Counted from the first letter of the stretch, positions 27,917-38,016 are shown. The stretch is 64,000 nucleotides of DNA from Chitinispirillaceae bacterium (GCA_016930275.1 JAFGHA010000111.1:19360-83359), one strand, 5' to 3'. Program-made: numbers and translations. Notes: generated by a model from the sequence alone, not told the origin.

Positions 27917-30900
27917 ATGAACCATCGTCCCGACAGCATTCATACCACCTTAACGGTTGCAGCAGTAACCTTACTTCTACTGCTGCCGCTGCATGATTGC
28001 CTCGAGGCGAAAAAACAAGAGACTGATTACTGGACCGCCAAAGAAAACCTTACTCTTCGCCTGGGTGCGGAATGGCATAAAATCGGTGTTCTACGCAAGG
28101 AATCAGCCGCAGTGGGTGATGTTATCAACGCCATCCGTATGTTTGAACTCTATCCGCCGGAGTTGACCGGATTTGATGACGGCAAGCTGGTGGCATTCGA
28201 TAAATCGATTGAAATACTGGAAAAACGAAATCAGCGAATCCGGGATAAAATCAACGGATTCAAGGCACCACTCGGTGACGCCATCGCCATCCTTCGCGAA
28301 ATGGTCACCGGAGAACCGGTGGAGAGTATGTTCGAAACGCTTGAAAAAGGCGACCTCAAACGGATTACGACAATGCTTTCGGTCAAGCATGACATCGATA
28401 CTCTCTGGCAGCGGGTCGATTCGCTCCTGAACGGAACAATGGCCGCAATCGGCATGCCGCCGCGGGAGGAAAAAGAAAATCCGATGGAAAATGATTTTTT
28501 CACCATACTTAAGGCGAACCTCGGCCTGCAATCCGAAACCTATTACGAGCGGCTCGGACAGATTGAATCATTCATCATCACCAAAGCGAACCCAGAACAG
28601 ATCACCCAGATAAAGCGTATCGAACAACATCGCATACGTGAGTATCTTTCCGCCGGACAACCGGCACTGGCCCGGCGAAAAACACTCGATGCAATCTCTC
28701 TGCTATCCGGGAAAACGGATCATTCCGACTTCATCATGCTTCTTGTCAGGGCTGAATTCATGGATGGAAACTATCAGGAAGCGCTGAGTACGCTCGACAA
28801 ACTCCCGGAAACGAAGCCTTACCGGGAGTTCCGTACACGATACCGTCTGCAAAGTCTCTATGCACTGCATGACTATCAGACCATTATCAGGGACACCTCA
28901 CGGATCACCATCGAGGACTATCATGGGGCTCCCCGGAATCTTATCCTTTGGATACTCATCGAAAGTGCACTCGCTGAAGGAGCATACGATGAGATCATTC
29001 GGAGGGCGGCATATATCGAAAAAGGGAAACCTTTCAGCCTTCATGTCATGCATGCACTTGCACGCAGTTATCTTGCTCGCAATGATGATTCCACGGCGCT
29101 ATCGATACTTGAACAGGCGCAACGGTACAAAACCACGACTGATGACGACCGTACTGCACTTAAGAAAATCAATATAGCGGTGGCACAACTCTACTACGAA
29201 CTGGGTAACTACGACAAATCAATCGAGCGGTTCTACGAACTGCTCAACGAACCGGACCTCTTTGAGCAGGCACTGTTCGGAATCGCATGGTGCTATCTGC
29301 AATCGGGACGATATGAAAAAGCTGAAACCGCTTTACGCAAAATCATCAATCAGGCGCCCGAAACGTCACTCGGTGCCGAGGGTATTCTGGTACTGGCGCG
29401 TCGTTATCTGCAGAAAGCGGAATTCGCCTGGAAAAAACACACGTATATCGACCGGGAAAAATACCGTCTCAGAGCGCTGATCATCAAACTCGACAAACGT
29501 CTCGCCTCCGACAGTGCCTCAGAGCGGTCGATCACCATACGTAACGCCCGTATGGAAACGGCCAGCCTGTTGACAAAAGTTGAAGGTGAAAAAATCGCCG
29601 ACTATGCAACGATTTCCTCTTACTACGATAATATTGACCGGCTCTGTTCATTCATCACCTCCCATTACTACACCGGAACGTTTCAGGAAGCCAGCTTCTC
29701 AAAGAAACGGGAAACAATACTCGGCATCATCGATTCCATCCAGCTGGAAATCGGACAGAAACAGCAGAGAGGCACTCCAGAGCTGCAGGTTTCAAATGCG
29801 CGACAGGAAAGATTGAAAATCAAGTCAGTGGTCGATAAAACCAATATTTTTTCAACGATCTGCCTTATCGACCGGTACCGGTGGGAACGTGCCTTCATCG
29901 ACTGGCGGAAAAACACGCTCAGGAAAAACGCTGCAAACGGCAGCGATACCGCCTTCGCCAACCGTCGCACCCTCAAGGAAACCATCGACGCAGTGTTGCT
30001 CAGAGAGGACTCATTGCAGCAGTATTACTCCGGAACACTGCAGAACAATATCAGCCGGCTACTCGAAGCGAACATTGACAGTTCCGACGCCTGCTATCTC
30101 AGCTATCAGTTGGGGGAACTGTATTATCATTCGGAAAACACCGCTTATGCCAGGGCGTACGACACCTATGAGAAAAAAGTACAGCACTTTGAAAAGGTCA
30201 TAAGCGAATTCCGTAACGGTACTGGAGATAAAATTCCACATCAGCCGGCTCCGCCGGTTCTCGACCATCGCCGCAGCATGGATATGTACCGAAGGGCAAT
30301 GAAAGCGCAACCCGATTCACCGTTCAGAGCAGCAGCGGAATACAGTCTTGCCTGGTGTTACAACGACCTCGCCCGGTTCGACAGCGCCTATACGCATATG
30401 CATACGGTCGCAACACAATTTCCTGAACATCCGCATGCTCCTCAGGCGTGGATGTTCTGCGGTGAATTCCATTTCGATAAAACTAATCTCAAGGATGCAC
30501 TTGCAGCTTTTTACGCGGTCATGAAATACCCTGAAAGCGAATGGTTCGATGAAGCACTCTATAAAGTCGCATGGACGCAATACCGGCTGTCAAATCCCGA
30601 AAAAGCCATCAGTTCGTTTCTCGCGCTGGTCGACCTTGGCGGCGGAAAGTTCGGACACGCACTCCTCGAAAAAGAATCAATGGATTACATCGCCATCAGT
30701 TTCAGTGAAACAGATGCCACCGGTCAGAAGGGACTCACCCGTGCGGCAGCATTTGCCCGCAAACTAGGCGATCCGGAACGGGGTTGCCAGATTCTCCACC
30801 GCCTTGCGCAGGTATTTCGCGATCAGGGACGCAACGACATGGCGAAAAAAACCTTTAATCACATCCTCTCGAACTACCCGGCCTACCGGCAGAATCCTAC

Positions 30901-31369
30901 TGTCGAAGCGGAACTGCTCGCGGTACTCGAACGCGACGTCAATACCGAAACATCAATCAGTCAGAAGTATGAGTATTTCAAGAAATACAACAGCCACAGT
31001 AAATGGGCGGAACATCAGTCGGACTCAATACGAATCCGGGCGGACAGTACCGCCGCAAAAATGCTTTACGATGCAGCGATCAGCTATCATCAGCTCGCGC
31101 TGCAGAAAAACAACGATTCACTATATCATCAGGCGATTGCATCGTATACCGACTACATCAACCATTATCCCCGTTCGCCTTTAGCGAACGAATGTCATTA
31201 CAACCTCGCGGAAATTCAATTTTCGACTGGTAATTACCGTGAGGCTGCGGAAGAGTACATCGCAGTGTCCAAGCGTTATCCGGACAGTAAATACAAGGAA
31301 ACTGCGGCCTGGAATGCCATCGTCGCGTCTCAGAATCTGCTCAAGCTTGAGACCGGCGATAGCCGGTAG
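27917..31369 (+). CDS. Large exported TPR-repeat protein (1150 aa)
   Basis: N-terminal signal; many TPR-like units, e.g. YYELGNYDKSIERFYELLNEPDLFEQALFGIAWCYLQSGRYEKAETALRKIINQAPE and ECHYNLAEIQFSTGNYREAAEEYIAVSKRYPDSKYKETAAWNAI. Confidence 0.88.
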   Translation: MNHRPDSIHTTLTVAAVTLLLLLPLHDCLEAKKQETDYWTAKENLTLRLGAEWHKIGVLRKESAAVGDVINAIRMFELYPPELTGFDDGKLVAFDKSIEILEKRNQRIRDKINGFKAPLGDAIAILREMVTGEPVESMFETLEKGDLKRITTMLSVKHDIDTLWQRVDSLLNGTMAAIGMPPREEKENPMENDFFTILKANLGLQSETYYERLGQIESFIITKANPEQITQIKRIEQHRIREYLSAGQPALARRKTLDAISLLSGKTDHSDFIMLLVRAEFMDGNYQEALSTLDKLPETKPYREFRTRYRLQSLYALHDYQTIIRDTSRITIEDYHGAPRNLILWILIESALAEGAYDEIIRRAAYIEKGKPFSLHVMHALARSYLARNDDSTALSILEQAQRYKTTTDDDRTALKKINIAVAQLYYELGNYDKSIERFYELLNEPDLFEQALFGIAWCYLQSGRYEKAETALRKIINQAPETSLGAEGILVLARRYLQKAEFAWKKHTYIDREKYRLRALIIKLDKRLASDSASERSITIRNARMETASLLTKVEGEKIADYATISSYYDNIDRLCSFITSHYYTGTFQEASFSKKRETILGIIDSIQLEIGQKQQRGTPELQVSNARQERLKIKSVVDKTNIFSTICLIDRYRWERAFIDWRKNTLRKNAANGSDTAFANRRTLKETIDAVLLREDSLQQYYSGTLQNNISRLLEANIDSSDACYLSYQLGELYYHSENTAYARAYDTYEKKVQHFEKVISEFRNGTGDKIPHQPAPPVLDHRRSMDMYRRAMKAQPDSPFRAAAEYSLAWCYNDLARFDSAYTHMHTVATQFPEHPHAPQAWMFCGEFHFDKTNLKDALAAFYAVMKYPESEWFDEALYKVAWTQYRLSNPEKAISSFLALVDLGGGKFGHALLEKESMDYIAISFSETDATGQKGLTRAAAFARKLGDPERGCQILHRLAQVFRDQGRNDMAKKTFNHILSNYPAYRQNPTVEAELLAVLERDVNTETSISQKYEYFKKYNSHSKWAEHQSDSIRIRADSTAAKMLYDAAISYHQLALQKNNDSLYHQAIASYTDYINHYPRSPLANECHYNLAEIQFSTGNYREAAEEYIAVSKRYPDSKYKETAAWNAIVASQNLLKLETGDSR

Positions 31370-31380
31370 GATATATCACG

Positions 31381-34371
31381 ATGCACATCACCACTTCCGA
31401 TCTATTCTGCCGAAACATTCGCCGGGCATTGCCGGTACTGGTGGTCATGATCCTGTTATCGGCAGGTTGCGCGGGAAAGAAAACCGTCTCCGATACCGTC
31501 TCCGGCGGAACATCACAGAAACCCGCTTCGGAAGAACACACGCCCGCGAATGATACCGCAGCCCACACTGCCGATACACCACATGCAGATTCCGGATTGT
31601 CACCTGCAACACGGTTACTGATAAGCGCCTGCAACAATTATCTTTCCGTCAATCCGGACAATCAGAAAACACCGGAAGTGCTGACGATCAAGGCATCGCT
31701 GTATTTCAATAATAGACGATTCGATTCCTCCCGGACGGTGTATGAAACGATTCTTGGAAAATACCCGGAAAGTAACCACGCATTCGAATCGATACGAATG
31801 ATCGCCCAATCGTTTTATGAGGAAAAACGGTTTGATGAGGCAGGTACCTGGTACAAAAAGCTCAGCGAAGCGACGCCGGAAGGTGCCGACAAAACGGAAG
31901 CCATCGCCCGTATAGCCGAATCGATCTTCAGGATGGCGGAGCTGTTCGAAACGCAGAGCAGATTCAAAGATGCGGCGGAACAGTATGAACGGGTTGCCAT
32001 AGAATATCCCGACACGCGAATCGCCGATGTGGCTCTCTTCAATGCGGGGGTAGCCTATGAAAAACAGGCGGAATGGTCACGTGCCATTCTCGTTTTTCAG
32101 CGGCTCCTCACCAAATATCCCGATTCAAAACTGCTCCCTAAAACTTCATTCCGCATTGCCAAGAGCCACGAAAAACTTCTGCAGTGGGATCTTGCCGCCG
32201 AAACCTATCTGCGACTTGCCGCCAACTATCCTTCGCATGAACTGACACCGTCGGCCCTCTACAACGCGGGTTTCTGTTTCGAAAACAGCGGAAAAAACCG
32301 TGAGGCAGCCGCCACCTTTGAAAAGATGGTACAACTCTTTCCACAGTCGGAAGATGCCGCCGATGTGTTGTTCCGGGCCGGTGAACTCTACGGAAAAGAA
32401 AAGGACTGGGATGCGGTAAGCAGAGTCACCCGGATCTTCACCGACCGGTTCGGAAACGATCAGAGTCGAGCCATTCAGGCACTCTGCATGAACGGTATAG
32501 CCTTGTATATGCGGAACCGGAATGATGAAGCGATTGTGCAGTTGACTAACGCCGCTGCCACCTTCAAAAAAATGAAAAATCCCGGTGAGATGAATGCTTA
32601 TTATGCGGCGAAAGCACTCTTTACCGTCGCCGAAATAAATCATACCGCCATGAGTGCCGTCACATTGGGTACCCCCCGCAAGCGTTACAAAAAGCAGCTC
32701 TCCCAAAAATCGGATCTGCTCGATAAAACCGTTGACGCCTATGTGAAGGTCGTCGCATTCAACATTCAGGACTGGACCACGCGTGCAATCTACCAGATCG
32801 GTCAGGTCTACGAGGATTTCGCGCTCGGTATCTTCAGCCAGGACCGACCGTCGGGACTCTCCATCGACCAAAGGATCGCCTTTGAACTCGGGATTGCCGA
32901 AGCCGTCGAAAAATATTTCATCGATAAAGCACTCCCGTTTCATGAACGGAACGTCAAACTCGGTATCAAGCAGAACATCGAAGACAAATACATTCTTCAG
33001 TCCCGTCAGAAACTCGCCTATCTCCCCTCGATCGCCGCCGAAAATTACCTGGCTCTGGTCGAGATAACCAAAACTTCGCAACAGCGGGAGCAGCTGGACG
33101 GATTCGCACTGATCGCCCGCAAACTGCAGCTCTTCCAGAAAATCGCACCGTTTCAGGAACGTGCGATCGCCCTTTTTCTCCGCTGTCTCGAGCTGGGAAC
33201 CACCTACCAGGAATTGGATGATTTTTATAAAAAAGCAAGTGAAGCAATCACCGGCATATCATTCAACGTCGGAGAAACCTATGCAGATGTAGTGAAAATC
33301 GCACGTGACGCTCCCATTCCCGGAGGATTTGACGACTACGAACGGTTTGTCTACAAATCCAAACTGCTCAAGCAGATTGCGGGATATGAGGATCAGGCCC
33401 TCGAAAACTATCTGAAAACCATTAAAATCGCCGAAGCCTATAAACTTGATGATCAGAGCGTCAAGGAAGCCCGCGAGCGAATTGCCGAATTACTGTTCAA
33501 TCGGGGCAGATGTTACGACCTGCTCTGTATCAATGCCTTCTCCCGTCCTCCCTATCCCGCCGGTATCAGCGAAGCGGAGAAAGAAGAATACCGGGCCCGG
33601 TTCGAAGAGATCGGTTTACGTTACCAGGAGCAGGCCTTTGACATCTACAAATATGCGCTGAGTCTGGCCGAACAATCGTATGCGACCGGCAAGTACATCA
33701 CGCACGCTTACATTCGACTCTATCAGAATTATCCGGAAGAATATGGATCAAAAGAAGAAAAAATGACTCAGACGGCAATCAGTTCGGGATCACAGTGGCT
33801 GGTCCGGGCTGACTCGGCAAGCAATTGGAATTCCCTTAACTACAACGATTCGGGATGGAATAAGGCTCAGCGTGCGGCAGTCACCACACAAACCATGGAA
33901 GGATTCCCGGGAAACATCCCCATTCCCATGTGGTTCGGCAGTGGAAACCCCGACAGTGCCGCAACGTATACGCCGAATTCGACGGTATACTTCCGGCGCT
34001 CGTTCACCACCGATCAGATGCCGCACAAAGCCATGTTCTATCTGGCGGCAAACGGTTTAATAGACCTGTACATCAACGGTGATTTTCTCGGCTCGCACGC
34101 TTTTCTGCCGGATGAACAGAAAACCGCCGCAACCTATAATCTTATGGGCAAAATTCGTACCGGTACGAATGTTATTGCCGTCAAGGCCAGGTGTAATGAA
34201 AATCCCCATGCACTCTATCCCCTGCTGCTGCTGACGGTGGGAACCGATGTTCCTCTTCCGAAACCACCGGGTTTCACCGAGGCAATGGCTCCGGAAGCTG
34301 CCCGGGTTGACAACTATGTTTTTCCATCGATTAAAAATTTCACTATTGAACAGTCGGAGACCAGCCGATGA
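31381..34371 (+). CDS. Large TPR lipoprotein with a C-terminal galactose-binding-like domain
   Basis: Lipobox LLSAGC; TPR/YbgF-like repeats (ADVALFNAGVAYEKQAEWSRAILVFQRLLTKYPDSKLLPKTSFRIAKSHEKL); C-terminal NWNSLNYNDSGWNKAQ...VYFRRSFTT...FYLAANGLIDLYINGDFLGS...GTNVIAVKA. Confidence 0.82.
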   Translation: MHITTSDLFCRNIRRALPVLVVMILLSAGCAGKKTVSDTVSGGTSQKPASEEHTPANDTAAHTADTPHADSGLSPATRLLISACNNYLSVNPDNQKTPEVLTIKASLYFNNRRFDSSRTVYETILGKYPESNHAFESIRMIAQSFYEEKRFDEAGTWYKKLSEATPEGADKTEAIARIAESIFRMAELFETQSRFKDAAEQYERVAIEYPDTRIADVALFNAGVAYEKQAEWSRAILVFQRLLTKYPDSKLLPKTSFRIAKSHEKLLQWDLAAETYLRLAANYPSHELTPSALYNAGFCFENSGKNREAAATFEKMVQLFPQSEDAADVLFRAGELYGKEKDWDAVSRVTRIFTDRFGNDQSRAIQALCMNGIALYMRNRNDEAIVQLTNAAATFKKMKNPGEMNAYYAAKALFTVAEINHTAMSAVTLGTPRKRYKKQLSQKSDLLDKTVDAYVKVVAFNIQDWTTRAIYQIGQVYEDFALGIFSQDRPSGLSIDQRIAFELGIAEAVEKYFIDKALPFHERNVKLGIKQNIEDKYILQSRQKLAYLPSIAAENYLALVEITKTSQQREQLDGFALIARKLQLFQKIAPFQERAIALFLRCLELGTTYQELDDFYKKASEAITGISFNVGETYADVVKIARDAPIPGGFDDYERFVYKSKLLKQIAGYEDQALENYLKTIKIAEAYKLDDQSVKEARERIAELLFNRGRCYDLLCINAFSRPPYPAGISEAEKEEYRARFEEIGLRYQEQAFDIYKYALSLAEQSYATGKYITHAYIRLYQNYPEEYGSKEEKMTQTAISSGSQWLVRADSASNWNSLNYNDSGWNKAQRAAVTTQTMEGFPGNIPIPMWFGSGNPDSAATYTPNSTVYFRRSFTTDQMPHKAMFYLAANGLIDLYINGDFLGSHAFLPDEQKTAATYNLMGKIRTGTNVIAVKARCNENPHALYPLLLLTVGTDVPLPKPPGFTEAMAPEAARVDNYVFPSIKNFTIEQSETSR

Positions 34372-34706
34372 ATGCCACATTGTTCCGGATGGGTTATTGC
34401 ATACGACATGCGGTTATAATGCCCACTATCATATTCTCGATCTGCAGTGTATCGTTTTTTCCCGCCGTCACCGCCGCCACCCCCGCAGACTCGACTTCAA
34501 TCGCGGCTGCAGATCAAGGATACCGGATTGATCAACCCGGTACCATTACCTTTACTGTCGGAGTTAAAATAAGCGGAAAAGTTGAAAAACCCCAGGTTAT
34601 GATATTTCTGCCGAAAGAAAAAACCCAGTATCGTGAAGAAGTCATGAGTCGTTCTTTCATAGAAGAACTCTCACAACCGCTTCCCTTCACACCAATCACA
34701 GAATGA
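34368..34706 (+). CDS. Small exported hypothetical protein
   Basis: Overlaps the previous stop by ATGA; signal-like N-terminus; GTITFTVGVKISGKVEKPQVMIFLPKEKTQYREEV. Confidence 0.6.
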   Translation: MNATLFRMGYCIRHAVIMPTIIFSICSVSFFPAVTAATPADSTSIAAADQGYRIDQPGTITFTVGVKISGKVEKPQVMIFLPKEKTQYREEVMSRSFIEELSQPLPFTPITE

Positions 34707-34812
34707 ACCACCATGGATATACTTCCAGCGGTTTCCTTGGGAGTGACACCCCGGTATCAGTGTAAGCGACTGTTTTTACTTGCTGAATTATCGTCTGAAG
34801 GGTCTCAGTTTA

Positions 34813-34842
34813 TTGACAGCACCAGCTATAAGATGGTACACT
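34813..34842 (+). promoter_or_regulatory. Putative sigma70-type promoter for the ExbB/ExbD block
   Basis: TTGACA (34813-34818), 18-nt spacer, TACACT (34837-34842). Confidence 0.4.
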
Positions 34843-34931
34843 ATCATAGAAATATCGATAATTTTTTCCGATACGGACGTTTGTTGAATAGCGAAACCAG
34901 GATTTGATCAAGTAATTAATAATGAGGAGGA

Positions 34932-35567
34932 TTGATGGACAGCGTCATACGTTTTTTCAAAGAGGGTGGAACCTGGATGTACCCGCTGATTGTCATTTCC
35001 GCTTTTGCATTCGCGGTGATTATTGAACGGCTTTTTTACTATTATATTCACTGCAGAATCAATGCCAAAGCGCTTCTGACACAGATTACACGACTTGTCC
35101 GGAACGGCGACGTTGAAAAAGCGCGGCAGCTCTGTGCCAAAACCAAAACCCCGCTCTCTTCGATTCTGGAATCGGCTCTCTGGCATTTTCAGCAGCAGGA
35201 GCCTGACCATGAAATTCAGAATGCCGTTGACGAAATCGCACTTCGGGAACTTCCGCGTATTCAGCGGCGGACCCATTATCTTTCACTCTTCGCCAACATC
35301 GCGACCCTTCTCGGTCTACTCGGTACCATTTTCGGACTCCAGCAGGCATTCGGTGCACTTTCAGCGGCCGATCCATCGCAAAAAGCAACGGTACTCGCAC
35401 GAGGCATCGCCATTGCTATGAATACCACCGCTCTGGGACTGATCGTTGCGGTTCCCTGCATGATTTTCTTTTCGATTCTCGGCTCCAAGGCGAATACCAT
35501 TATAGAAGAAATCGATGAAAGTTCGGTACGACTCCTTAACTTTCTCTACGCACAGCGTCGATCGTAA
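34932..35567 (+). CDS. MotA/TolQ/ExbB proton channel family protein
   Basis: MYPLIVISAFAFAVIIERLFYYY, ANIATLLGLLGTIFGLQQAFGAL, AMNTTALGLIVAVPCMIFFSILGSKAN. Confidence 0.94.
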   Translation: MMDSVIRFFKEGGTWMYPLIVISAFAFAVIIERLFYYYIHCRINAKALLTQITRLVRNGDVEKARQLCAKTKTPLSSILESALWHFQQQEPDHEIQNAVDEIALRELPRIQRRTHYLSLFANIATLLGLLGTIFGLQQAFGALSAADPSQKATVLARGIAIAMNTTALGLIVAVPCMIFFSILGSKANTIIEEIDESSVRLLNFLYAQRRS

Positions 35568-35624
35568 CCGGATACCGGAACACGGTCGGAAACAACCACC
35601 GTTGAAGGAACCAGATAGATCACC

Positions 35625-36098
35625 ATGGCATTTCCAGCAACCAAACGGGCAAAAAAAGCGACATCAAACGACATCGAGTTGATCGATCTCGATGTCACTC
35701 CCGTCATGAACCTGTTCATGGTACTCATACCGTTTCTTGTGTCAATGGCAGTGTTTACACATATCGCCGCGATTGATTTCTCACTGCCTCCCGCTCAGGA
35801 GGAAGGTGCCGATCCCGGCGACAGCAAGGAACTCGACATCTCGATTGTCGTAACAACAAACGGGTTCAGGATCGTCGGTACCGGGAAAAAACTCGATCTT
35901 ATCCCTCGTGTAAAAGGACAATACCAGTACGAGCAGCTACGCGTTCTTCTTAAAGCGATAAAATTCGAGTACCCGTCCCAGAAGAGTGTCGTTCTCGTCC
36001 TTGAATCGGATATTCTGTATGACGACATAATAAAATTCATGGACATCTGCCGGGATTCACAATTTCCCGACATCGGTCTTTCGGGAGAGATCGGATGA
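35625..36098 (+). CDS. ExbD/TolR-like protein with Asn at the canonical TM Asp position
   Basis: IDLDVTPVMNLFMVLIPFLVSMAVFTHIAAIDFSLP aligns with ExbD INVTPFIDVMLVLLIIFMVAAPLATVDVKVNLP; periplasmic domain follows. Confidence 0.82.
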   Translation: MAFPATKRAKKATSNDIELIDLDVTPVMNLFMVLIPFLVSMAVFTHIAAIDFSLPPAQEEGADPGDSKELDISIVVTTNGFRIVGTGKKLDLIPRVKGQYQYEQLRVLLKAIKFEYPSQKSVVLVLESDILYDDIIKFMDICRDSQFPDIGLSGEIG

Positions 36099-36421
36099 GC
36101 TTCAAGCTAAAAATCAGAAAAACGAACGCCGCGGTTATCCTCGCGCTTTCAGGAGATATCACCGGCAACAGTGTCGGAAAGATATCCGCCAAACTCGAAA
36201 GTATCCAGAAAATGTACCAGGGAACCATTGCCATCGATCTGAGTGAAACGACCTTCATTGACAGCCATGGTCTGGGAGTATTCGTCTTTTTTTACCGCAG
36301 GCTGTCTGAAGAAAAGCGGAAACTGGTGTTTCTCAATCCGTCGGAATTCATTCTCGATCTTTTTTCCGGATCAAATCTGGTGAAAATATTTTCCATTGTT
36401 AACAGCGAAGAAGAGTTATGA
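36095..36421 (+). CDS. STAS domain protein (anti-sigma factor antagonist-like)
   Basis: AVILALSGDITGNSVGKISAKLESIQKMYQGTIAIDLSETTFIDSHGLGVFVFFYRRL is a clear STAS motif; ATGA overlaps on both sides. Confidence 0.9.
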   Translation: MSFKLKIRKTNAAVILALSGDITGNSVGKISAKLESIQKMYQGTIAIDLSETTFIDSHGLGVFVFFYRRLSEEKRKLVFLNPSEFILDLFSGSNLVKIFSIVNSEEEL

Positions 36422-36936
36422 GTTTTCCTGCGTCAAAATCTCCGCAGAAACAGGTACGGAAGACACGCGGCAACCGGAAAATAAAAACCTTCAAGCCGCA
36501 ACTCACCTCGCTTGTTGACGTGATGACCATTCTCCTGATTTATCTCCTTCAGAGTTTCTCTTCCGAAGGAGATATCGTCACCGTTCATAAAGACCTCATT
36601 CTTCCGGAGTCGACGGCAAAAAAATCACCCGAACTGCGTGTTACCATCACCGTCAACAATACCTTCATTCTTGCGGAGGACATCCGGGTGGCATCGGTAG
36701 ACGAGGTACTCACTTCAGAAGAACTGGTGATTCCGGGTCTCTACGATTGGCTGCAGCAGCGCCGGGAAGCCACCGAAAAGATCGAACGTTACTCGACAAA
36801 AACTAAATTCAAGGGTGAGGTTACCATTCACGGCGACAAGCGGATCCGTTTCCGTTTACTGAAAAAAATAATGTATACCTGCGGACAGCAGGGATACAAC
36901 AATTTCTCTCTGGCAGTGAGGCGACGTGAAGGATGA
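36418..36936 (+). CDS. ExbD/TolR-like protein with canonical Asp
   Basis: FKPQLTSLVDVMTILLIYLLQSFSSEGDIV...LILPES; C-terminal RLLKKIMYTCGQQGYNNFSLAV. Confidence 0.84.
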   Translation: MSFPASKSPQKQVRKTRGNRKIKTFKPQLTSLVDVMTILLIYLLQSFSSEGDIVTVHKDLILPESTAKKSPELRVTITVNNTFILAEDIRVASVDEVLTSEELVIPGLYDWLQQRREATEKIERYSTKTKFKGEVTIHGDKRIRFRLLKKIMYTCGQQGYNNFSLAVRRREG

Positions 36937-37994
36937 GCATGGTTCCGCAACAACACCGGGTGATTGTCGCCGGTCAGTATGCCTCAACGCCGCTTGATCC
37001 GGCACTCATTCGTTCGGTTCGGAGCAAAAATGTTTCGATAATCGACCGGAGTTTTCTGATTATCGCTACCCTGTCAATTGTTATTCATTTCGTTTTCATT
37101 TTTCTCGTGAAAGTATATGTGGTACCCCCACAGCAGGCAACCGTTATCGAGGAGGTCCCCGAAAGGTTCGCGAAGCTTATCATCGAAAAACCGTTACCCA
37201 AAACCGAAACGACAAAAAAGGCAACCGAAAAAACCAGCGAGACGGCAAAAACCGCAATTGAAAAAACCGACAGTAAACCTGCACCCACCGGTCCCGTAAC
37301 CACCCAGCAACGGACAAAGGCTCGTAAATCAGTCGATGCTCGGGTAGCCCGTGTCGAACAGAAAATCAGAACCGTGGGTGTTCTCGGCATGCTCACCGGT
37401 GTCGGAACGACGGCCAAAGGCCCGTCGGTCGTTGATGTACTGGGTACACTCAAAGACCGCAAGGAACATAAGGTCGATCTTGAGAGTGCTCTTGATAAAA
37501 TGACCGGCCTGCAGAAAACCAAGCAGGTCGATCTGCTTGACCGCAAACTGGTGAAAAGTAAAGATGTGGCGATTTCACACAAAGAGGATATCGACGACCT
37601 GCTTGCGAACGTCGGTGGTGCGAAAACCGTTGACCTGGCGAAAAAAGGTTCTTTTATAATTCAGAAACCGCAAAGCATCGAAGGTGCGGCTTCCTCCAAT
37701 GCCAAACGTGACAATGACGCAATCAGCGCGATTGTTTCGTCACACAAAACAAGTATCCGGATGAGCTACGAACGGTACCTCAAACGGGAACCGACGCTCG
37801 CCGGTAAAATCACCGTCAGGTTTACTATAGCTGCATCGGGAAGTGTCGCGATGGTAACTATTGTGGAAAACACGACGGGAAACACGGAACTTGAAAAAGA
37901 AATAATGAGAAAAATCAGGATGTGGCGTTTTGAAACCATTACCGATGGTGATGTAACCGTAACCTATCCGTTCGTTTTCGCGCCTGCCGGATAG
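36933..37994 (+). CDS. TonB-like protein with AgmX/PglI-type C-terminal domain
   Basis: N-terminal TM (LIIATLSIVIHFVFIFLVKVYV), charged linker, C-terminal VSSHKTSIRMSYERYLKREPTLAGKITVRFTIAASGSVAMVTIVENTTGNTELEKEIMRKIRMWRFE. Confidence 0.85.
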   Translation: MSMVPQQHRVIVAGQYASTPLDPALIRSVRSKNVSIIDRSFLIIATLSIVIHFVFIFLVKVYVVPPQQATVIEEVPERFAKLIIEKPLPKTETTKKATEKTSETAKTAIEKTDSKPAPTGPVTTQQRTKARKSVDARVARVEQKIRTVGVLGMLTGVGTTAKGPSVVDVLGTLKDRKEHKVDLESALDKMTGLQKTKQVDLLDRKLVKSKDVAISHKEDIDDLLANVGGAKTVDLAKKGSFIIQKPQSIEGAASSNAKRDNDAISAIVSSHKTSIRMSYERYLKREPTLAGKITVRFTIAASGSVAMVTIVENTTGNTELEKEIMRKIRMWRFETITDGDVTVTYPFVFAPAG

Positions 37995-38016
37995 TCTCAA
38001 AACATAAGGAACCGTT

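Noticed and set aside
32146-33081. 311-aa minus-strand ORF opposite the TPR lipoprotein
   Set aside because: Antisense shadow; the + strand TPR frame is well supported.
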